Virus record (IMG/VR): IMGVR_UViG_3300035698_005497
Coordinates: 1 to 41,548 of that record
DNA length: 41,548 nucleotides
Strand: one strand, 5' to 3'
Source of the DNA: a virus
This document shows, piece by piece, positions 24,422 through 33,770 of this stretch; the first letter of the stretch is position 1, and every line of letters starts with the position of its first letter. Under the pieces are notes generated by a model. That model was not told the origin of the DNA, searched no databases, and worked only from the letters and a program-made list of their open reading frames with translations. Position numbers and translations under genes: made by a program.

Positions 24422-25867
24422 TTAATATGATGATTCAATGTAGTTAGATGAAACCGCAAATAGTTCTTTTAAACCTCCTAAATTAGTAGTTTGATCTGTT
24501 GATAATGTAACTGTAGCAAAGTAGCCTTTTATACCTGACATACTATTGCCCCATAAAATTTCTCCCCCTGTAGGTATACTGTTGTTTACTATAACCGCGT
24601 GATACTTATTTTCTTTTCTATCAAAACCAACTCTGTAAGTTACACCACCATCTACATAAACACCTTCACTGTAACTGTATATAGGGTTTGCTTTATCACT
24701 TGTAAATATGTAATTTCCACCTTGCAATGTTTTACCTGTAGGATCTGATTCAAAACTGTCAACTTTCCAACCATTACTACCTTCGTAATTTATTGTTTTA
24801 AATACCTTAGACAAACTAACACTAGGATTGAATATAAAAGTTATTGATGTTTTTGTAGAGTCGTAATCATTATTCCCATAGAAACTACCTCTTTTTATTG
24901 GTAGCGATTCGTTATTTGTTTCTTGATAATGTTTCCAAATTTTACCATTTTTTAAACTATAAAAACCATTCCTCAAACTAAATAATTGGTCAGGCTTATA
25001 CGTAAAGAAACTAGTAAAACCTAAAACGCTTTCATCGAAAGATAAAGTATTGTAGGTTGGGTTTGAAAATATAGGGTTTTGCTGTGTTGATAAAACATAT
25101 TGCTTATTGTATATATCCCAGCCAGCAGTTATAATACCAGGAGCCGAGTTTATATCCATATTAGCAAATTCATCTCTAAAGTAATCACTCATACCGTAGT
25201 TTGATATTTCTGTCAAACCGTCCATAGATAACCTTAAAACAGCGTTTCTATTTTTATCTGTAAAGTATTTTCTATAACCGTAAGTAGCAAAACTTCCTGG
25301 GTCTCTACTTATACCAAAATTTCCACCATAAGGTTGTATTGTTCCTATAGTCGTGTTTACGTTTGTAATACTACCACCGCCTTCAGCTGTGTATATAGCG
25401 TCTTTATCTATTAAAGCTCTAGATACTTTAGCTTCTTGAAATATTATTAAATTAGTGTCTTCAGCATATAGTTTTTGAATAGTACCGTTAGCTGGATCTG
25501 CTGACTTAGTTATTTCTTCAGCTACTGAAAACACATTTGTATTGTTAATACCAGTTCTTGAATTGAATATTCCAGAGTATATTAAAGAATTACCTCTAAC
25601 TGATCCCTTTGCTTCTTCATCAACTAAATACGCTCTAACACCATAATCAACGTTAGTGTTATTAAAACCACCTCTTATTCTAGACTCTTCTATAATCCAA
25701 TTATTACCTGTTGTTGAAACTGGATCTATTTGAGGATAACCACCTAAAGTAGGAGGCACGCCAAAAGAACCATTCCAAGCGGGAGCTTGATCTGTTTCTT
25801 CTATAACCGTATTTGTTTTTCTTAGTAAAAAAGTATTAAAATATTTTACTTCTATAACTGCTCCCAT
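24422..25867 (-). CDS. Tail structural protein, nozzle/beta-propeller-like, 481 aa
   Basis: This beta-rich protein has several short repeated-looking blades (NGFYSLKNGKIWKHY, SITFIFNPSVSLSKVFKTI, GKTLQGGNYIFTSDK). The WIIEESRIRGGFNN start and the FKTINYEG core resemble a conserved tail protein of crAss-like and marine flavobacterial podoviruses, placed after the nozzle. It starts 27 nt after the nozzle gene stop. It probably forms part of the tail tip or a nozzle hub. Exact location in the virion is not shown by sequence. Confidence 0.65.
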   Translation of the reverse strand: MGAVIEVKYFNTFLLRKTNTVIEETDQAPAWNGSFGVPPTLGGYPQIDPVSTTGNNWIIEESRIRGGFNNTNVDYGVRAYLVDEEAKGSVRGNSLIYSGIFNSRTGINNTNVFSVAEEITKSADPANGTIQKLYAEDTNLIIFQEAKVSRALIDKDAIYTAEGGGSITNVNTTIGTIQPYGGNFGISRDPGSFATYGYRKYFTDKNRNAVLRLSMDGLTEISNYGMSDYFRDEFANMDINSAPGIITAGWDIYNKQYVLSTQQNPIFSNPTYNTLSFDESVLGFTSFFTYKPDQLFSLRNGFYSLKNGKIWKHYQETNNESLPIKRGSFYGNNDYDSTKTSITFIFNPSVSLSKVFKTINYEGSNGWKVDSFESDPTGKTLQGGNYIFTSDKANPIYSYSEGVYVDGGVTYRVGFDRKENKYHAVIVNNSIPTGGEILWGNSMSGIKGYFATVTLSTDQTTNLGGLKELFAVSSNYIESSY

Positions 25868-25894
25868 ATAATTATCACTTATTTTTGTATTTTA

Positions 25895-28800
25895 TTACAC
25901 TATTTCAAAGCCGTATCCAGAGAAATCAATATTTGTAACAGTAGGTAATTCAAACGTAAAACCATATACACATTCTATCGCTTGATTAATAGCTGTGTTT
26001 TCTGAATGTTTAAAAATCCATTTGTTTGGAAAGGTAGGGCAACCAATTTTAGCACTACTAGTATAATCTAGAAGAATTGTAAAGCCGCCATTATTGATCA
26101 CGAGATCACTCCAGGTATCTAACCAAACGTAAAATCCTTGTTTATCTAAATCTGTTGGATAATTTGCTTCTACTATTGTAAATAAATAGCTTTCAAAATC
26201 TACTGTTAAATTATATTCTTTAACAGAAAGAACTTCAACTGAATTACTGACAGTTATAGTAATTTCATCAAAAGCGCCACCAGCGTCCTGAACTCTTAAA
26301 ACCACTTCATAATTATCTGCTGGTAAAGTATCTACTAAATTATTCCTTAATCTACATGTTGACAAGTCGCTTGTATCTGTTACACTTAAATAAAAATATT
26401 CACCACTACCTCCAGCTGCTCCAATTTGAGAAACTATTGTCCAGTTTAAATCTCTACCTTTATTTGGACTTTCTGTATTAGCTCCGTTTAAAGCTGTCAA
26501 TGTAGTTAAAGTTACGTCTGAACTTAATATATTTATTGAAAAATTAGTTGTAGGATCCATTACCGGAGCTACATTGTTTAAAGTTATACGTTTGTTTACA
26601 ATAGATGTAATATCGTTTATTACAGCTGTAAATTTAAAGTCCCAAACTCTAACACCTAAACTACTTCCAAAATAAACGTTTTCAATAAAGTCGCTGTTAA
26701 CTTTTATATTATAAAAACCACTTACACCAGTTTCGTATAAAGTAAAGTAACTTGAAACGTTTTGTGGTGTAGTTTGAGTATTAAATACTGAAGTTAAAAC
26801 AAAACTATCTATATTAGCTGTTGGCACATCAAATCCCCCTGAGTCAACTAAAGTAAAATCAAAACTAGAAATATCTTCATCTATAGATATAGACTCGTTA
26901 AATCCAGAAACATTGAATACGCTACTAAAACCACTAGCTATATTAACACCATCTGTAACAGCAGTGTTGATTTCTGATATAACGCCAGAAGTGGATGTTT
27001 CCCAAAAAATATCTAATCTAGATGTTTCTGGATTTGTTTCAAAAACAGACAAATTACTCATAGGTCCTCCGCCAACCATGCCATCATATACTATACCAAA
27101 CTGTTTATCTATATTTTGAGAAGTGGTTAGTTGTGTTGTTATAGGATTTGAACCTGCGTTTTGCATGATATATAGTTCTGCGAAACCACCAACAGGAGGG
27201 TTTGCTCTATCTACACCAAATAATTCAAATAAATTTTGTATGGCTGTAGATGTAAAAAATGTTTTACCTGGGTAAAATTGCTCGTTACCAATATTAGTAG
27301 CGCTTCTTTCTGTTATTTCAACTCTACCAAATAGTCTTATAGAACTTCTAAATTGATCCTGCATTGGTCCAACTTCAGATAAGTCTCTAGGAACTTTATT
27401 TATATTATCATTTAATAGTGACAAGTACGTGAAAGATAAATCTTGAGTAGGGGCAAATGGATCACCTTTTAAAGCTCCAGCAGTATATACATTATAATAC
27501 TCTTGTTCTGTTTGCTTAACAACCACCTTGTAAGAATACCAACCTAAAGGATTATATGACTCTGAATTTATATTATTGTTATAAATATTGTCAGTTATAG
27601 GGTCTCTTAACAATACTTTTATAGAACTACCTCTCCAAGTATCGACAACGCTACCAATTACTTCATTAAAGTATGGTTGATAAAATGTTGATCCTGAATA
27701 ATTAACACCTTCAATTTTAATACCATCTTTATTGTTTGATAGTATAACTGTAGATTGTCTACCAAATTTATCAGCTAAAACAAAGCCAACTTGATAGTTT
27801 CTATTCATTTTTAAACTACTACTAGGGTACTCTATAGAACTAGTAAAATTATTTAACAAGTTGAATTCAGATTTTTGAGTGGCTGCTACGTTGTAATTTA
27901 AAAAACTAGGAGGATCTTGTTTGTTGAGGTAATTACCGTAAACAACCCTATTACTTATTATTTCTTGTGCTAAAGCTTTGACTGGTATTTTATCGTAAAC
28001 TCTAGTTATTTCGCTTGATGGTAATGTCTTATATGGTTTTTTTGCAGAATAAACATACTCAAAAACATTTTCAGCTATTGTTATATCTTCTACTGGTATT
28101 GTTTCAACAACTTGTAAAGCTAGCCCATTTGATTCTTTGTATATTATATCTATATCAGTAATATGAAAATAAGTTAACAAGTCTTCACCAGGACAAGGCA
28201 ATGGTACTTGTAAGTATATTTTGTTTACTTTATTTTCCATAAACTTAACTATAGTAGATTCAAAAGTTTCTTTCTCATCGCCTTTTAGTTCTGTTGTATT
28301 AAGAAAGTAACCATCTTGCCTTGGTATAAAGCAAACTTGAGTAAATGGAGCTATTAAAGAATACTCTCCATCATCAAATCTAAATCTATAACTAAATCTA
28401 ACAAATTTATCTTCTAAAAAAGTATCATCACCAGAGTAATCACTTTCATAATAAGGGTTTATGTTAAATACTAATTCAGTTGCTGTGCCTACCAAAGGTA
28501 TAGTCACATCGCCAGTTAAAGTTACTTCAAGAGTTGCGACATTGTAAGACACTACAGTTTCTTCTAAATCTATTATTTCACTATTACTATTAACATAACC
28601 TATAGTAAATCCTTGCTGTGGTGCATTTGGATATATTTGTATAGAAAGAGAAAAATCATTTATTGAAAACGTACTTGAACTTATGACACTTGAGCAAGTG
28701 GCAGAACCACCATTAGGTAAGTTTTTACTAACAACATCTTTCATTGTTGATTCATATTCATCAGCAACTAAAGCGCTTTCTGAATATAAATCAATAGCTC

Positions 28801-29323
28801 TATATGGATAATATTTAGCAACAGATATATGCTCTTCTATAGTATAATAACCTAATGGATTTTGTACATTTATTTTCCTAGGTTGATTTCTATTGTCTGT
28901 CCAAAATAACAATTTTTCTAATAAGTTTACACCAAATATTGGGTTTAATTTACTGAAGTTTAAAAAAGCTCCTTCAACTAACTTTGTTACAACATTATTA
29001 TTTATATTGTAACTAAATATAAAGTGGTTAGAACCAGTTCCAGTTGGAATATAAGAACTACTAGTGTTATCTGTTAAAAATATATAAACATTACCACTAA
29101 ATTCGTCGGCAAAATATCCTATAGAAGATACGTTAGCGACGCCATTAGTTAAGTTGGCAACTTCTTTATTTCCAAGTACATTTTCTAAAGCACCAACATC
29201 TGAGCCTTCGGATTTACTGACCTGAGCATTTATAGCGTTTCTATATTCACCTGACGGTATCAATCTGTCGTCAAGGTCTTTGTTCATTTTAGACTTTATA
29301 AAAGCGTTTTTAACTTCTCCCAT
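25895..29323 (-). CDS. Tail nozzle protein with C-terminal Ig/cadherin-like extension, 1142 aa
   Basis: The N-terminal start (KNAFIKSKMNKDLDDRLIPS, then EYRNAINAQVSKSEGSDVG) is the conserved opening of tail nozzle proteins (T7 gp12/P22 gp10-like) in marine phages. The next about 750 residues are beta-rich and fit a propeller. From about 780 the protein shows Ig or cadherin-like modules, clearest at YEVVLRVQDAGGAFDEITITV, and ends in a short Cys-containing domain. Such extensions usually decorate surfaces or bind receptors, so this protein may double as the adhesin, since no separate fibre is visible. It starts 6 nt after the adaptor gene stop. Confidence 0.75.
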   Translation of the reverse strand: MGEVKNAFIKSKMNKDLDDRLIPSGEYRNAINAQVSKSEGSDVGALENVLGNKEVANLTNGVANVSSIGYFADEFSGNVYIFLTDNTSSSYIPTGTGSNHFIFSYNINNNVVTKLVEGAFLNFSKLNPIFGVNLLEKLLFWTDNRNQPRKINVQNPLGYYTIEEHISVAKYYPYRAIDLYSESALVADEYESTMKDVVSKNLPNGGSATCSSVISSSTFSINDFSLSIQIYPNAPQQGFTIGYVNSNSEIIDLEETVVSYNVATLEVTLTGDVTIPLVGTATELVFNINPYYESDYSGDDTFLEDKFVRFSYRFRFDDGEYSLIAPFTQVCFIPRQDGYFLNTTELKGDEKETFESTIVKFMENKVNKIYLQVPLPCPGEDLLTYFHITDIDIIYKESNGLALQVVETIPVEDITIAENVFEYVYSAKKPYKTLPSSEITRVYDKIPVKALAQEIISNRVVYGNYLNKQDPPSFLNYNVAATQKSEFNLLNNFTSSIEYPSSSLKMNRNYQVGFVLADKFGRQSTVILSNNKDGIKIEGVNYSGSTFYQPYFNEVIGSVVDTWRGSSIKVLLRDPITDNIYNNNINSESYNPLGWYSYKVVVKQTEQEYYNVYTAGALKGDPFAPTQDLSFTYLSLLNDNINKVPRDLSEVGPMQDQFRSSIRLFGRVEITERSATNIGNEQFYPGKTFFTSTAIQNLFELFGVDRANPPVGGFAELYIMQNAGSNPITTQLTTSQNIDKQFGIVYDGMVGGGPMSNLSVFETNPETSRLDIFWETSTSGVISEINTAVTDGVNIASGFSSVFNVSGFNESISIDEDISSFDFTLVDSGGFDVPTANIDSFVLTSVFNTQTTPQNVSSYFTLYETGVSGFYNIKVNSDFIENVYFGSSLGVRVWDFKFTAVINDITSIVNKRITLNNVAPVMDPTTNFSINILSSDVTLTTLTALNGANTESPNKGRDLNWTIVSQIGAAGGSGEYFYLSVTDTSDLSTCRLRNNLVDTLPADNYEVVLRVQDAGGAFDEITITVSNSVEVLSVKEYNLTVDFESYLFTIVEANYPTDLDKQGFYVWLDTWSDLVINNGGFTILLDYTSSAKIGCPTFPNKWIFKHSENTAINQAIECVYGFTFELPTVTNIDFSGYGFEIV

Positions 29324-29329
29324 TTAATT

Positions 29330-30535
29330 TTAATGTTTTATCCACTTAGATTTACCTCGCATAACCTGAGTTATTTCGCTAATTTTGATATTTGATAATC
29401 TTATTTTAGCGTTTCTAAGTTTAGCGCTTTTCTCTCTCTTTAATCTATTAACAACGTATTCTGGTTGATTTATTCTTGAAGCAATTATAGCATGGCTGAT
29501 ATAAGCGTACATAGCCTCTTCGGCCAGCTTAGGGACTCTAGTGTCTAGGCTTGTTGATAAACCATCAGAAAGGTACTCTAAAATGATTACTTTGTCAACT
29601 AAATCAGATGAGAACGAAAACTTGTTTTCTCTTTCGTTTATAGTGTAAGATCCGTTGGCATTAGAATTTTCTGGGTCTAAACCATATAGTTGACCAGTTC
29701 TTGAATTACCTAAACCATAATAAGATTCCCAATACAAAGAAGAGTCGCTACTTGTGTTTATGTTGTTGTTTTTCCATCTATCTTCTGTTATGGATGTCAC
29801 TTCGAGGTTGTCCCCGAAATCATCCTGAACTGGGGAGCCGCTATTTGCTTGTAATGGCACTTCCGTTGGATTACTGGTCAACCTAGTTGGCATTATGACA
29901 TGCTTAACACCTCTAGTATCTACCCAATACAAGTTTACATAGTTAACATAATCCTGAGGTATAGCTAAGCTTAGATTACTTGGTATAGTTAACTCTTGAG
30001 AGTTTACACTTTTTAAAGTATCATAGCTGAACTCCTGCATCGCTCTTTTAGCGTGGAATATAACATCAGTTCTTTTAACGCTAGGTATTAATTTACCGAC
30101 ACCAACGTATGCTACTATAAAGTTATTTATAATGTCATTTAATTTAGTGTAGGCGTACGATCCATAGTTTTTTTCAACCGTGTCTCCATGAGCTTTTTCA
30201 AAATATGTTGAACCATAGTTACCGCCGTCTAGTTTTTTTAACTGGACAACAATACTATCGTTTTCGTTCAAGTCTTCATCTATGGTTATTGTATTTCCAC
30301 TTACAGAGTAAGGAAGTATAAATTCAGTATATTGCAAAACCCCTGCACCTGCAAAGTATATTTTAAAGTTATTTAAAGCGTAGTTTGTATCTGTTGGGCT
30401 CCAAGCAGTGCTTCCTCCAAAAACCAATTCTGTATTAAAGGTAGTTGTAAATTTTTGATACGGGCTATCTCCAGGTACTAAAAATTTTTGAGCTCCTTCG
30501 TAGTACTGTTGATTTGTTTCTTTTATCAATGACAT
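29330..30535 (-). CDS. Head-tail adaptor (T7 gp11/P22 gp4-like), 401 aa
   Basis: The N-terminal 120 residues are beta-rich (YQKFTTTFNTELVFGG, then DLNENDSIVVQLKKLDGG). The middle has the adaptor-type helical core: VIFHAKRAMQEFSYDTLKS, then SLAIPQDYVNYVNLYWVD. The C-terminus is basic and helical (VVNRLKREKSAKLRNAKIRL), a region that packs around the portal. Length exceeds T7 gp11 because of the added N-terminal domain, as in crAss-like ring proteins. Position between connector and nozzle agrees. Confidence 0.8.
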   Translation of the reverse strand: MSLIKETNQQYYEGAQKFLVPGDSPYQKFTTTFNTELVFGGSTAWSPTDTNYALNNFKIYFAGAGVLQYTEFILPYSVSGNTITIDEDLNENDSIVVQLKKLDGGNYGSTYFEKAHGDTVEKNYGSYAYTKLNDIINNFIVAYVGVGKLIPSVKRTDVIFHAKRAMQEFSYDTLKSVNSQELTIPSNLSLAIPQDYVNYVNLYWVDTRGVKHVIMPTRLTSNPTEVPLQANSGSPVQDDFGDNLEVTSITEDRWKNNNINTSSDSSLYWESYYGLGNSRTGQLYGLDPENSNANGSYTINERENKFSFSSDLVDKVIILEYLSDGLSTSLDTRVPKLAEEAMYAYISHAIIASRINQPEYVVNRLKREKSAKLRNAKIRLSNIKISEITQVMRGKSKWIKH

Positions 30536-30538
30536 TTA

Positions 30539-31300
30539 TTAGCTTTTTTTATTTTGTTCGTTTTGTTGAATTTCCGAAGCAGCAACTTGAATTATTTGAG
30601 GGTCCTTAACTATAACGCCTGAGTATAGTAACACTCTAAGTATAACATTAACTTGTTCTGAAGCATTTAGTTCAAACTGTTCCGAAGCTGAGCTATTGTA
30701 TAAATACTGCCCAACGGTACCAATGGTATATGACCATAAAACGTTTTTAGGTTTCCTTAAGAAACTAGCTGAAACGCTTGAAGTTATACTAACCGGTCTT
30801 ACTGTCAGCTTATTACCCTCGTATAAAAACGTAGGGAAATCTTTTGTAGATGCCGTTAATGGCGATCTTTCTATATTGTAAAAATCATTACGTTGTAATA
30901 TTTGTATTTCTGTAGGAAAACCAATTACCGGAGAATACACAACAGCTCCTAACTTGTAAAAAGCAACTTGCCCTGTTAATGGTTCTGACCCTGAATTGAT
31001 AACTACATTACCACTAATATCTATTACTGGTAGATTAAATTTACCAGAAGAATAAACGCAATTACCCTCTGTCTTAAAAGGTGATATTTTTTCATCGATA
31101 CTCATCTGTCTATCAGAGTAGTCGTAATCTGATTGTGGCACCCGTAGTTGCTGGTTTATATCTTCAAAATACTGCTCAAATATATCGAGCTGCACTTGAG
31201 TAGCTGTTTTATTAAATTCATCCGGAGTCATTAAGCCCCGTTGTTCTTTATTTAATATCAACAGAACTGTTTTATATACTGTATCTACGTTTATTGCCAT
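30539..31300 (-). CDS. Head-tail connector/ring-type structural protein, 253 aa
   Basis: I chose the ATG at 31300 (MAINVDTVYKTV); an ATG 36 nt upstream would put a hydrophobic, poorly conserved extension in front. The N-terminus VDTVYKTVLLILNKEQRG, then MTPDEFNKTATQVQLDIF, is a recognisable signature of an uncharacterised structural protein of crAss-like and marine phages lying between capsid and adaptor. The rest is beta-rich. It probably forms a connector ring. A terminator-like hairpin precedes it. Confidence 0.7.
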   Translation of the reverse strand: MAINVDTVYKTVLLILNKEQRGLMTPDEFNKTATQVQLDIFEQYFEDINQQLRVPQSDYDYSDRQMSIDEKISPFKTEGNCVYSSGKFNLPVIDISGNVVINSGSEPLTGQVAFYKLGAVVYSPVIGFPTEIQILQRNDFYNIERSPLTASTKDFPTFLYEGNKLTVRPVSITSSVSASFLRKPKNVLWSYTIGTVGQYLYNSSASEQFELNASEQVNVILRVLLYSGVIVKDPQIIQVAASEIQQNEQNKKS

Positions 31301-31323
31301 TACTATTTTTATTATAATGTAAT

Positions 31324-31346
31324 GGAGGTCACACAAAGCAACCTCC
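31324..31346 (-). terminator. Hairpin between 277-aa gene and connector gene
   Basis: Read on the minus strand, GGAGGT (31346-31341) pairs with ACCTCC (31329-31324) around an 11-nt loop, followed by a weak A/T-rich tail. The stem is only 6 bp with a bulged extension, so it may attenuate rather than stop late transcription. Confidence 0.4.
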
Positions 31347-31367
31347 TTATTACATAATTATCACACA

Positions 31368-32201
31368 CTATTTTAATTTTTTCTCTACAGACTTGAAGAT
31401 TTCAATACCTTCGTCAGTCTTAAAGAATGCTGCCATTGCAGAGTAAGGGTTTTCATCAAAAGGTACATTCATTAATTTACGACCCGTAGACGCCCAAGTA
31501 AAAGTTCTTTGGTCTTGAGATAAAAGTATAATCCTATCTTCAACCGCTCGAACAGCAATGTTTCTTAACTGTACATTATCGTCATTAGCTAGCTCTAAGA
31601 ACAAAATAGGGTTTCTCTTAGCAAACAACAATAAATCTCTTTTAAGCTCTTTAGAACTCATATTAGATACCCTAGAGCCAACCTCTACGCGTAATATTGC
31701 TTCAGCTTGATCTAATTCCATTTCTCTAGCTGCATTTAAAGCGTCTAATTGTAATTCTAAAGCATCTAGTTCATCAATAGCTACCTCAATTGCACTAAAT
31801 TCCTCATAAACTTTTTCTTTTAAAGGATGGTACATTGATAATAACTTTTGTAAGTTTTGTTTTTCTTTAGGAACAGATAAAGTTCCGTTTTTGAACATAA
31901 TGTGTCCAAGTGTAACTTCGCCTTTTTGTTTACTAACTAATGGCGATGTTTGATTTGTTGCATACCTTAACTCTTCTTGTTCGTTAGTCTCGCTGTCGAA
32001 CCATAATAAAGAATATTTTCTAGTATGCTTAGAAGGTATTGTATGTGTTAACGGTGATTTACCACCTAGTAAAAAATAAGTTCTATCTTTAATTTCCCAA
32101 CTTGGTACGATTGGTTGTTTTATTTCTTTTAAAGTTACTTGCTTTATACTCTCTTCTTGAGGCGCAACCTCAGTTGTTTTTGCTAAGACTTGTTTAGCCA
32201 T
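31368..32201 (-). CDS. Capsid-adjacent conserved protein, 277 aa
   Basis: A 277-aa protein with a beta-rich N-terminal half (KDRTYFLLGGKSPLTHTIPS, then RKYSLLWFDSETNEQEELR and ATNQTSPLVS) and a helical C-terminal half with a coiled-coil stretch (IDELDALELQLDALNAAREM). The ...KSPLTHTIPSKHTR... segment is familiar from uncharacterised proteins next to the capsid gene in crAss-like and flavobacterial phages. Head decoration or head-completion roles are possible; none is shown. It lies downstream of the MCP terminator-like hairpin. Confidence 0.6.
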   Translation of the reverse strand: MAKQVLAKTTEVAPQEESIKQVTLKEIKQPIVPSWEIKDRTYFLLGGKSPLTHTIPSKHTRKYSLLWFDSETNEQEELRYATNQTSPLVSKQKGEVTLGHIMFKNGTLSVPKEKQNLQKLLSMYHPLKEKVYEEFSAIEVAIDELDALELQLDALNAAREMELDQAEAILRVEVGSRVSNMSSKELKRDLLLFAKRNPILFLELANDDNVQLRNIAVRAVEDRIILLSQDQRTFTWASTGRKLMNVPFDENPYSAMAAFFKTDEGIEIFKSVEKKLK

Positions 32202-32244
32202 GATATAATAAGATTAAAAATTTATAAAATAATAAGAGTAACAA

Positions 32245-32271
32245 TTACCCCCGTAAATTTAACGAGGGTAA
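32245..32271 (-). terminator. Hairpin downstream of major capsid gene
   Basis: On the minus strand, TTACCCTCGT (32271-32262) pairs with ACGGGGGTAA (32254-32245) over 10 bp with one U-G wobble and a 7-nt loop, then a T-rich stretch. It would give a capsid transcript that partly stops here, letting capsid be made in excess of downstream tail proteins. The T-run is broken, so leaky termination is likely. Confidence 0.65.
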
Positions 32272-32289
32272 CTATCACACTTGTAATTA

Positions 32290-33756
32290 CTATGCTCCTT
32301 TAAAGATAACAAAGTTGTTTGCTCCTTGTACACATAAACATCTTTCAGATAAGAAGTTAACCTCCATAGCATCTAAATCAGATGTCATTGCTCCACCAGC
32401 AGAACCAGTTAACCAAGACTTCATTTTACGGTCGTCAGCTTGAGAAGCTCTATAACGAACATGTAAGAAAGGACGTCTAATGTTAGTTCCTAAGATTTGA
32501 TCATATACAGTTGAAGTTCCAGCAGGAATTAATACTCCTTCAATACCTTGGATTGTATAATCTAAACCACCTCTTGTAGAAGCATCATTTAAGTATTTCC
32601 AGTCAGTTTTATAGAAATCATAAGAACCTCTTCTGAATCCAGAGAAACCTAAGTTCAAAGCCATATCTTCAGAGTTTTCAAATAAACCATAACCAGTACC
32701 TCCAGCAGCTCCAGAAGAAACTTCAGATAACATATCGTCAAAATCTAAAGATGTTTGTCTGTTTAAGAATAACATGTTCTCTTCAATAGCCCCTTGAGTA
32801 TCTAAGTTTTTCAAAATAGCGTCAAAATCACCTAACCCAGTAGCAGCTGTAAATCCAGTTTGAACATTACCTCTATCTTCAATAGCTTCAAATAAACCTT
32901 GAGTACCAGATAGATTTGCGTTATAACCGCTAACACCATCAGCAGCAACTACTTTTTTAGCCTCAACTACAGACATTTCTAAGTAGTCTTCAAAACGTAG
33001 TCTAGTTTCAGACTCAGCTTTTAAATACCACAAATATCCACCAGTTCCGTCTTCAGTCCCAACATTAACCCAACCAATTTGAGCCATGTCAGATCCAGAT
33101 ACAGTGTACTTGTTTCTAATTATGATTGGTGAATTAGAGTATTGAGTGAAAGAAGGCTCGATACTAGTATACTCGCTATTTGGAGTTTGAGAACCTTTAG
33201 CATATTCAGATCCATAAACGAAGATCTTAACTGCGTCACCCGCGATAAAAGGCGCAGGGTTTCCAGCTCCGTTAGCAACTGTTAAACTAGCAGAACCATA
33301 AGTAGCAACATCAATAGTAGATGCAGATCCATTTGCAGGTTGTGCTTTCACAATAACCTTAGCTTCTTTCCCAGTGACAGGGTTGATAACAACTAAAGTT
33401 TGATTTTTAGATACTACGTTTTGAACAAAACCAGCACCAGGTGTAGCGCTAATGTTGTTGATTGTTAAAGTATCTCCATCAGTTACAGTTACATCATCGT
33501 AAGACACGTGTAATCTATTTTGCTCTGACCAGATAATTTGATCTGAAGTCATAGGCATTTCAGCTCCAACCATACGTAAGAATCCAGATAAAGTTCTGTT
33601 TCCATAGCGCTCTATTTCTTGTTCATAGATCTCAGGTAGATACTGTTGTGCGAAAGTTCCTCCGCCTGAAGCAGAGTCAAATGATAAATAATTGTCAACT
33701 AATGTTTGTTGAGCTTGAGACGGTTTAATTGAACCGTATGCAGGACTTATTGCCAT
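32290..33756 (-). CDS. Major capsid protein, HK97-fold, crAss-like type
   Basis: The 488-aa protein starts MAISPAYGSIKPSQAQQTLV, then FAQQYLPEIYEQEIERYGNRT, SGFLRMVGAEMP and IWSEQNRLHVSY. This is the conserved opening of crAss-like and related marine phage major capsid proteins. Length and position (scaffold upstream, connector genes downstream) fit. The central part is beta-rich and the C-terminus ends FVIFKGA, with tandem TAG-TAA stops. The 12-nt A-rich leader before its ATG suggests very strong translation in a Bacteroidota host. Confidence 0.88.
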   Translation of the reverse strand: MAISPAYGSIKPSQAQQTLVDNYLSFDSASGGGTFAQQYLPEIYEQEIERYGNRTLSGFLRMVGAEMPMTSDQIIWSEQNRLHVSYDDVTVTDGDTLTINNISATPGAGFVQNVVSKNQTLVVINPVTGKEAKVIVKAQPANGSASTIDVATYGSASLTVANGAGNPAPFIAGDAVKIFVYGSEYAKGSQTPNSEYTSIEPSFTQYSNSPIIIRNKYTVSGSDMAQIGWVNVGTEDGTGGYLWYLKAESETRLRFEDYLEMSVVEAKKVVAADGVSGYNANLSGTQGLFEAIEDRGNVQTGFTAATGLGDFDAILKNLDTQGAIEENMLFLNRQTSLDFDDMLSEVSSGAAGGTGYGLFENSEDMALNLGFSGFRRGSYDFYKTDWKYLNDASTRGGLDYTIQGIEGVLIPAGTSTVYDQILGTNIRRPFLHVRYRASQADDRKMKSWLTGSAGGAMTSDLDAMEVNFLSERCLCVQGANNFVIFKGA

Positions 33757-33770
33757 AATTTTTTTGTTTT
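33757..33770 (-). promoter_or_regulatory. A-rich translation leader of capsid gene
   Basis: On the minus strand the bases before the capsid ATG read AAAACAAAAAAATT, with no Shine-Dalgarno sequence. Adenine-rich leaders of this type drive strong translation in Bacteroidota, which supports that host assignment. The scaffold gene's stop codon lies within this stretch. Confidence 0.6.
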
